NCBI RefSeq assembly: GCF_030817175.1
Contig: NZ_JAUSYY010000001.1
Location: 3,410,001 to 3,474,000 of the forward strand
DNA length: 64,000 bases
Direction: 5' to 3'
From: Agromyces ramosus
GTDB taxonomy: Bacteria > Actinomycetota > Actinomycetes > Actinomycetales > Microbacteriaceae
Below the pieces are notes generated by a model that did not search any database, had not been told where the DNA came from, and worked only from the letters and a program-made list of their open reading frames with translations. Made by a program: the position numbers and the translations under genes. This document shows, one piece after another, positions 62,465-64,000 of the stretch (position 1 is the stretch's first letter; every line of letters starts with the position of its first letter).

Positions 62465-63912
62465 CGAGCATGATCCGCGACTTCGCACTGCCCGACCTCG
62501 GTGAGGGTCTCACCGAGTCCGAAATCGTCGCCTGGCGGGTCGCCGTGGGCGATCGCGTCGAGCTCAACCAGATCATCGCCGACGTCGAGACGGCCAAGGC
62601 CGTCGTCGAGCTGCCGTCGCCGTTCACCGGCGTCGTCACGGCCTTGCACGCCGCCGAGGGCGAGACCATCGACGTCGGCGCGCCGCTCTTCTCCTGCGAG
62701 ACGGGCGACGGCCCCGTCTCCGTCGCCGACGAGCCTGACGCCGCGGGCCGAGAGCCGGCTGCTGCGGCGGCTGCGACGACGGCGACGTCGTCGAGCGAGG
62801 CGACCCCGGTGACGGATGCCGCGCCCGGGCCGAACCTCGTCGGCTACGGCGCCCGCGACGAGGGCGGTCCGAAGCGCCGCACCCGCCGCAGCGCGTCGCT
62901 CGTGGATGAGCTCGTACCATCGATCCCCGCCGGCGGCGAGGTCGCGCCCTCGCCGGAGACCGCACCCGCACCTGCGGGGGTGCCGTCGGCTGATGGCCAC
63001 GGCACGCGTGAGCGCCCCGCCGAGCGGCCGCGCTCCACGCCGCCGGTGCGCAAGCTCGCACGCGACCTCGGCGTCGACCTCGAGGCCGTGACCGGCACGG
63101 GGGAGCGCGGGCTCATCACGCGTGACGACGTCGAGCTCGCGGCATCCGCTCAGCCGCTCGCCGCGGCGGAGCCCACCGTCACGACACGCCGGGTTGCCGG
63201 GCCGCCGGCCGCCGGTGAGACGCGGATCCCGATCAAGGGCGTGCGCAAGCACACCGCGGCGGCGATGGTGCGCAGCGCGTTCACCGCACCGCACGTCACC
63301 GAGTTCCTCACGATCGACGTGACCGGCACGATGGAGCTCCTGCGGGGCATCCGCGACGATCGCGCCTTCGCGGGCCACAAGGTGACCCCGCTCGCGGTCG
63401 TCGCCAAGGCACTCTGCATCGCCGCTCGACGCACGCCCGAGGTCAACGCGCGCTGGGACGACGACGCGCAGGAGATCGTGCAGTTCGGCGGCGTGAACCT
63501 CGGCATCGCGGCGGCCACCGAACGCGGCCTCGTCGTGCCGAACGTCAAGGGCGCCGAGCGGCTCACGCTCATCGAGCTCGCCGACGCGATCACCGCGCTC
63601 GCCGAGACGGCTCGCGCCGGGCGGACGACCCCGGCCGACCTGTCGGGCGGCACCATCTCGATCACGAACATCGGGGTGTTCGGCATCGACGCGGGCACGC
63701 CGATCCTCAACCCCGGAGAAGCGGCGATCCTCGCCATGGGCGCCGTGCGCCGGCAGCCGTGGGAGCATCGCGGTGAGATCGCCCTGCGCGAGATCATGAC
63801 GTTGAGCCTCTCGTTCGATCACCGGCTCGTCGACGGGGCGCAGGGATCACGGTTCCTCGCGGACATCGGCGCGATCCTCAGAGAGCCGGGTGTCGCGCTC
63901 ACCATGGCGTGA
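62461..63912 (+). CDS. 2-oxoacid dehydrogenase E2 component, dihydrolipoyl acyltransferase
   Basis: The 483-residue core subunit has one lipoyl domain (1-80, lipoyl K46 in VETAKAVVEL), an Ala/Pro-rich linker, a peripheral-subunit-binding domain (about 195-230, with RKLARDLGVDLEAVTGTG) and the acyltransferase domain with H454 and D458 in SFDHRLVDG. It transfers the acyl group to CoA. The GTG overlaps the E1beta stop; ATG 62470 three codons later is an alternative. No E3 lipoamide dehydrogenase gene follows within the window, so E3 is probably shared and encoded elsewhere. Confidence 0.92.
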   Translation: MTSMIRDFALPDLGEGLTESEIVAWRVAVGDRVELNQIIADVETAKAVVELPSPFTGVVTALHAAEGETIDVGAPLFSCETGDGPVSVADEPDAAGREPAAAAAATTATSSSEATPVTDAAPGPNLVGYGARDEGGPKRRTRRSASLVDELVPSIPAGGEVAPSPETAPAPAGVPSADGHGTRERPAERPRSTPPVRKLARDLGVDLEAVTGTGERGLITRDDVELAASAQPLAAAEPTVTTRRVAGPPAAGETRIPIKGVRKHTAAAMVRSAFTAPHVTEFLTIDVTGTMELLRGIRDDRAFAGHKVTPLAVVAKALCIAARRTPEVNARWDDDAQEIVQFGGVNLGIAAATERGLVVPNVKGAERLTLIELADAITALAETARAGRTTPADLSGGTISITNIGVFGIDAGTPILNPGEAAILAMGAVRRQPWEHRGEIALREIMTLSLSFDHRLVDGAQGSRFLADIGAILREPGVALTMA

Positions 63913-63939
63913 ACACCACGTCAGCGGGAGGATGTGCAC

Positions 63940-64000
63940 ATGGACCAACAGCGCATCCTCTCGCCTGACGATACCGCCGACGAACTCGCTGGCACCGCCT
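63940..64000 (+). CDS. Start of an unidentified gene (cut by the window end)
   Basis: An ATG at 63940 with GGGAGGA eight bases before it opens a frame that reads MDQQRILSPDDTADEL and on for 20 residues to the window end. It lies 27 bp after the E2 gene, so it is probably in the same operon. Acyl-CoA dehydrogenases often follow branched-chain dehydrogenase genes, but these few residues do not identify the family. Confidence 0.5.
   Translation, partial: MDQQRILSPDDTADELAGTA

Overview
The window reads as about 64 kb of chromosome from a high-GC actinobacterium, most likely a member of the Microbacteriaceae (an Agromyces-like genus would fit; this is an inference). Supports are the GC-rich third codon positions, many GTG starts and 4-bp ATGA/GTGA gene overlaps, actinobacterial marker families (DUF5302, DUF2207, CGNR zinc finger, the G/K-type phosphofructokinase), and extreme use of the octamer GGCATCCG/CGGATGCC. 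I see no rRNA, tRNA, CRISPR array, insertion sequence, phage gene or integration site. The layout is ordinary chromosome.

Left part (1-20 kb): a ROK kinase fragment faces a SorC-type regulator. The regulator heads a deoxyribose-phosphate aldolase operon with a full aldehyde dehydrogenase, a catalytic-half-less dehydrogenase and a 79-residue protein. Then come an alanine-dehydrogenase-like enzyme, a secreted glycerophosphodiesterase behind a Pho-box-like repeat, a macrodomain protein, a CsoR-type repressor facing a copper P-type ATPase, a DUF2207 membrane protein, a SNF2 helicase, phosphofructokinase, a MutT/MTH1-like Nudix enzyme, a phosphate transporter with a small partner, and a purine permease.

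Middle part (20-33 kb): aspartate ammonia-lyase, then a complete oxidative L-fucose cluster. It holds two FAH-fold hydrolases, an SDR, fuconate dehydratase (frameshifted), an aldo/keto reductase, the mutarotase FucU, a three-gene sugar ABC importer, fuconolactonase and a GntR/FadR-type regulator. Both forward promoters of this cluster carry the same 12-bp word between the -35 and -10 boxes.

Right part (33-64 kb): an Ada-AlkA repair fusion, a frameshifted GlcD-type oxidase and a frameshifted PrsW-type protease, FKBP, a YhhN protein overlapping tail-to-tail with an emfourin-type inhibitor that follows a protealysin-like M4 protease, rpsO, a CGNR regulator facing an EamA exporter, a DJ-1-type protein, flavin/F420 oxidoreductases, thioredoxin, a secreted M28 aminopeptidase, an LLM monooxygenase with its FMN reductase, dodecin, a glycosyltransferase and SGNH hydrolase, pnp with a long leader, an ATP-grasp enzyme and Lrp/AsnC regulator pair, and a divergent branched-chain-type 2-oxoacid dehydrogenase operon (E1alpha, E1beta, E2) running to the window end.

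Two genome-scale features stand out. At least fourteen genes have a TANNNT hexamer six to eight bases before the start codon, which predicts leaderless mRNAs. Three or four reading frames are broken by single-base indels, two of them in five-base homopolymers, so assembly error must be excluded before calling pseudogenes. All coordinates, repeats and spacings were read by eye, and family names come from memory of the families, not from database searches.
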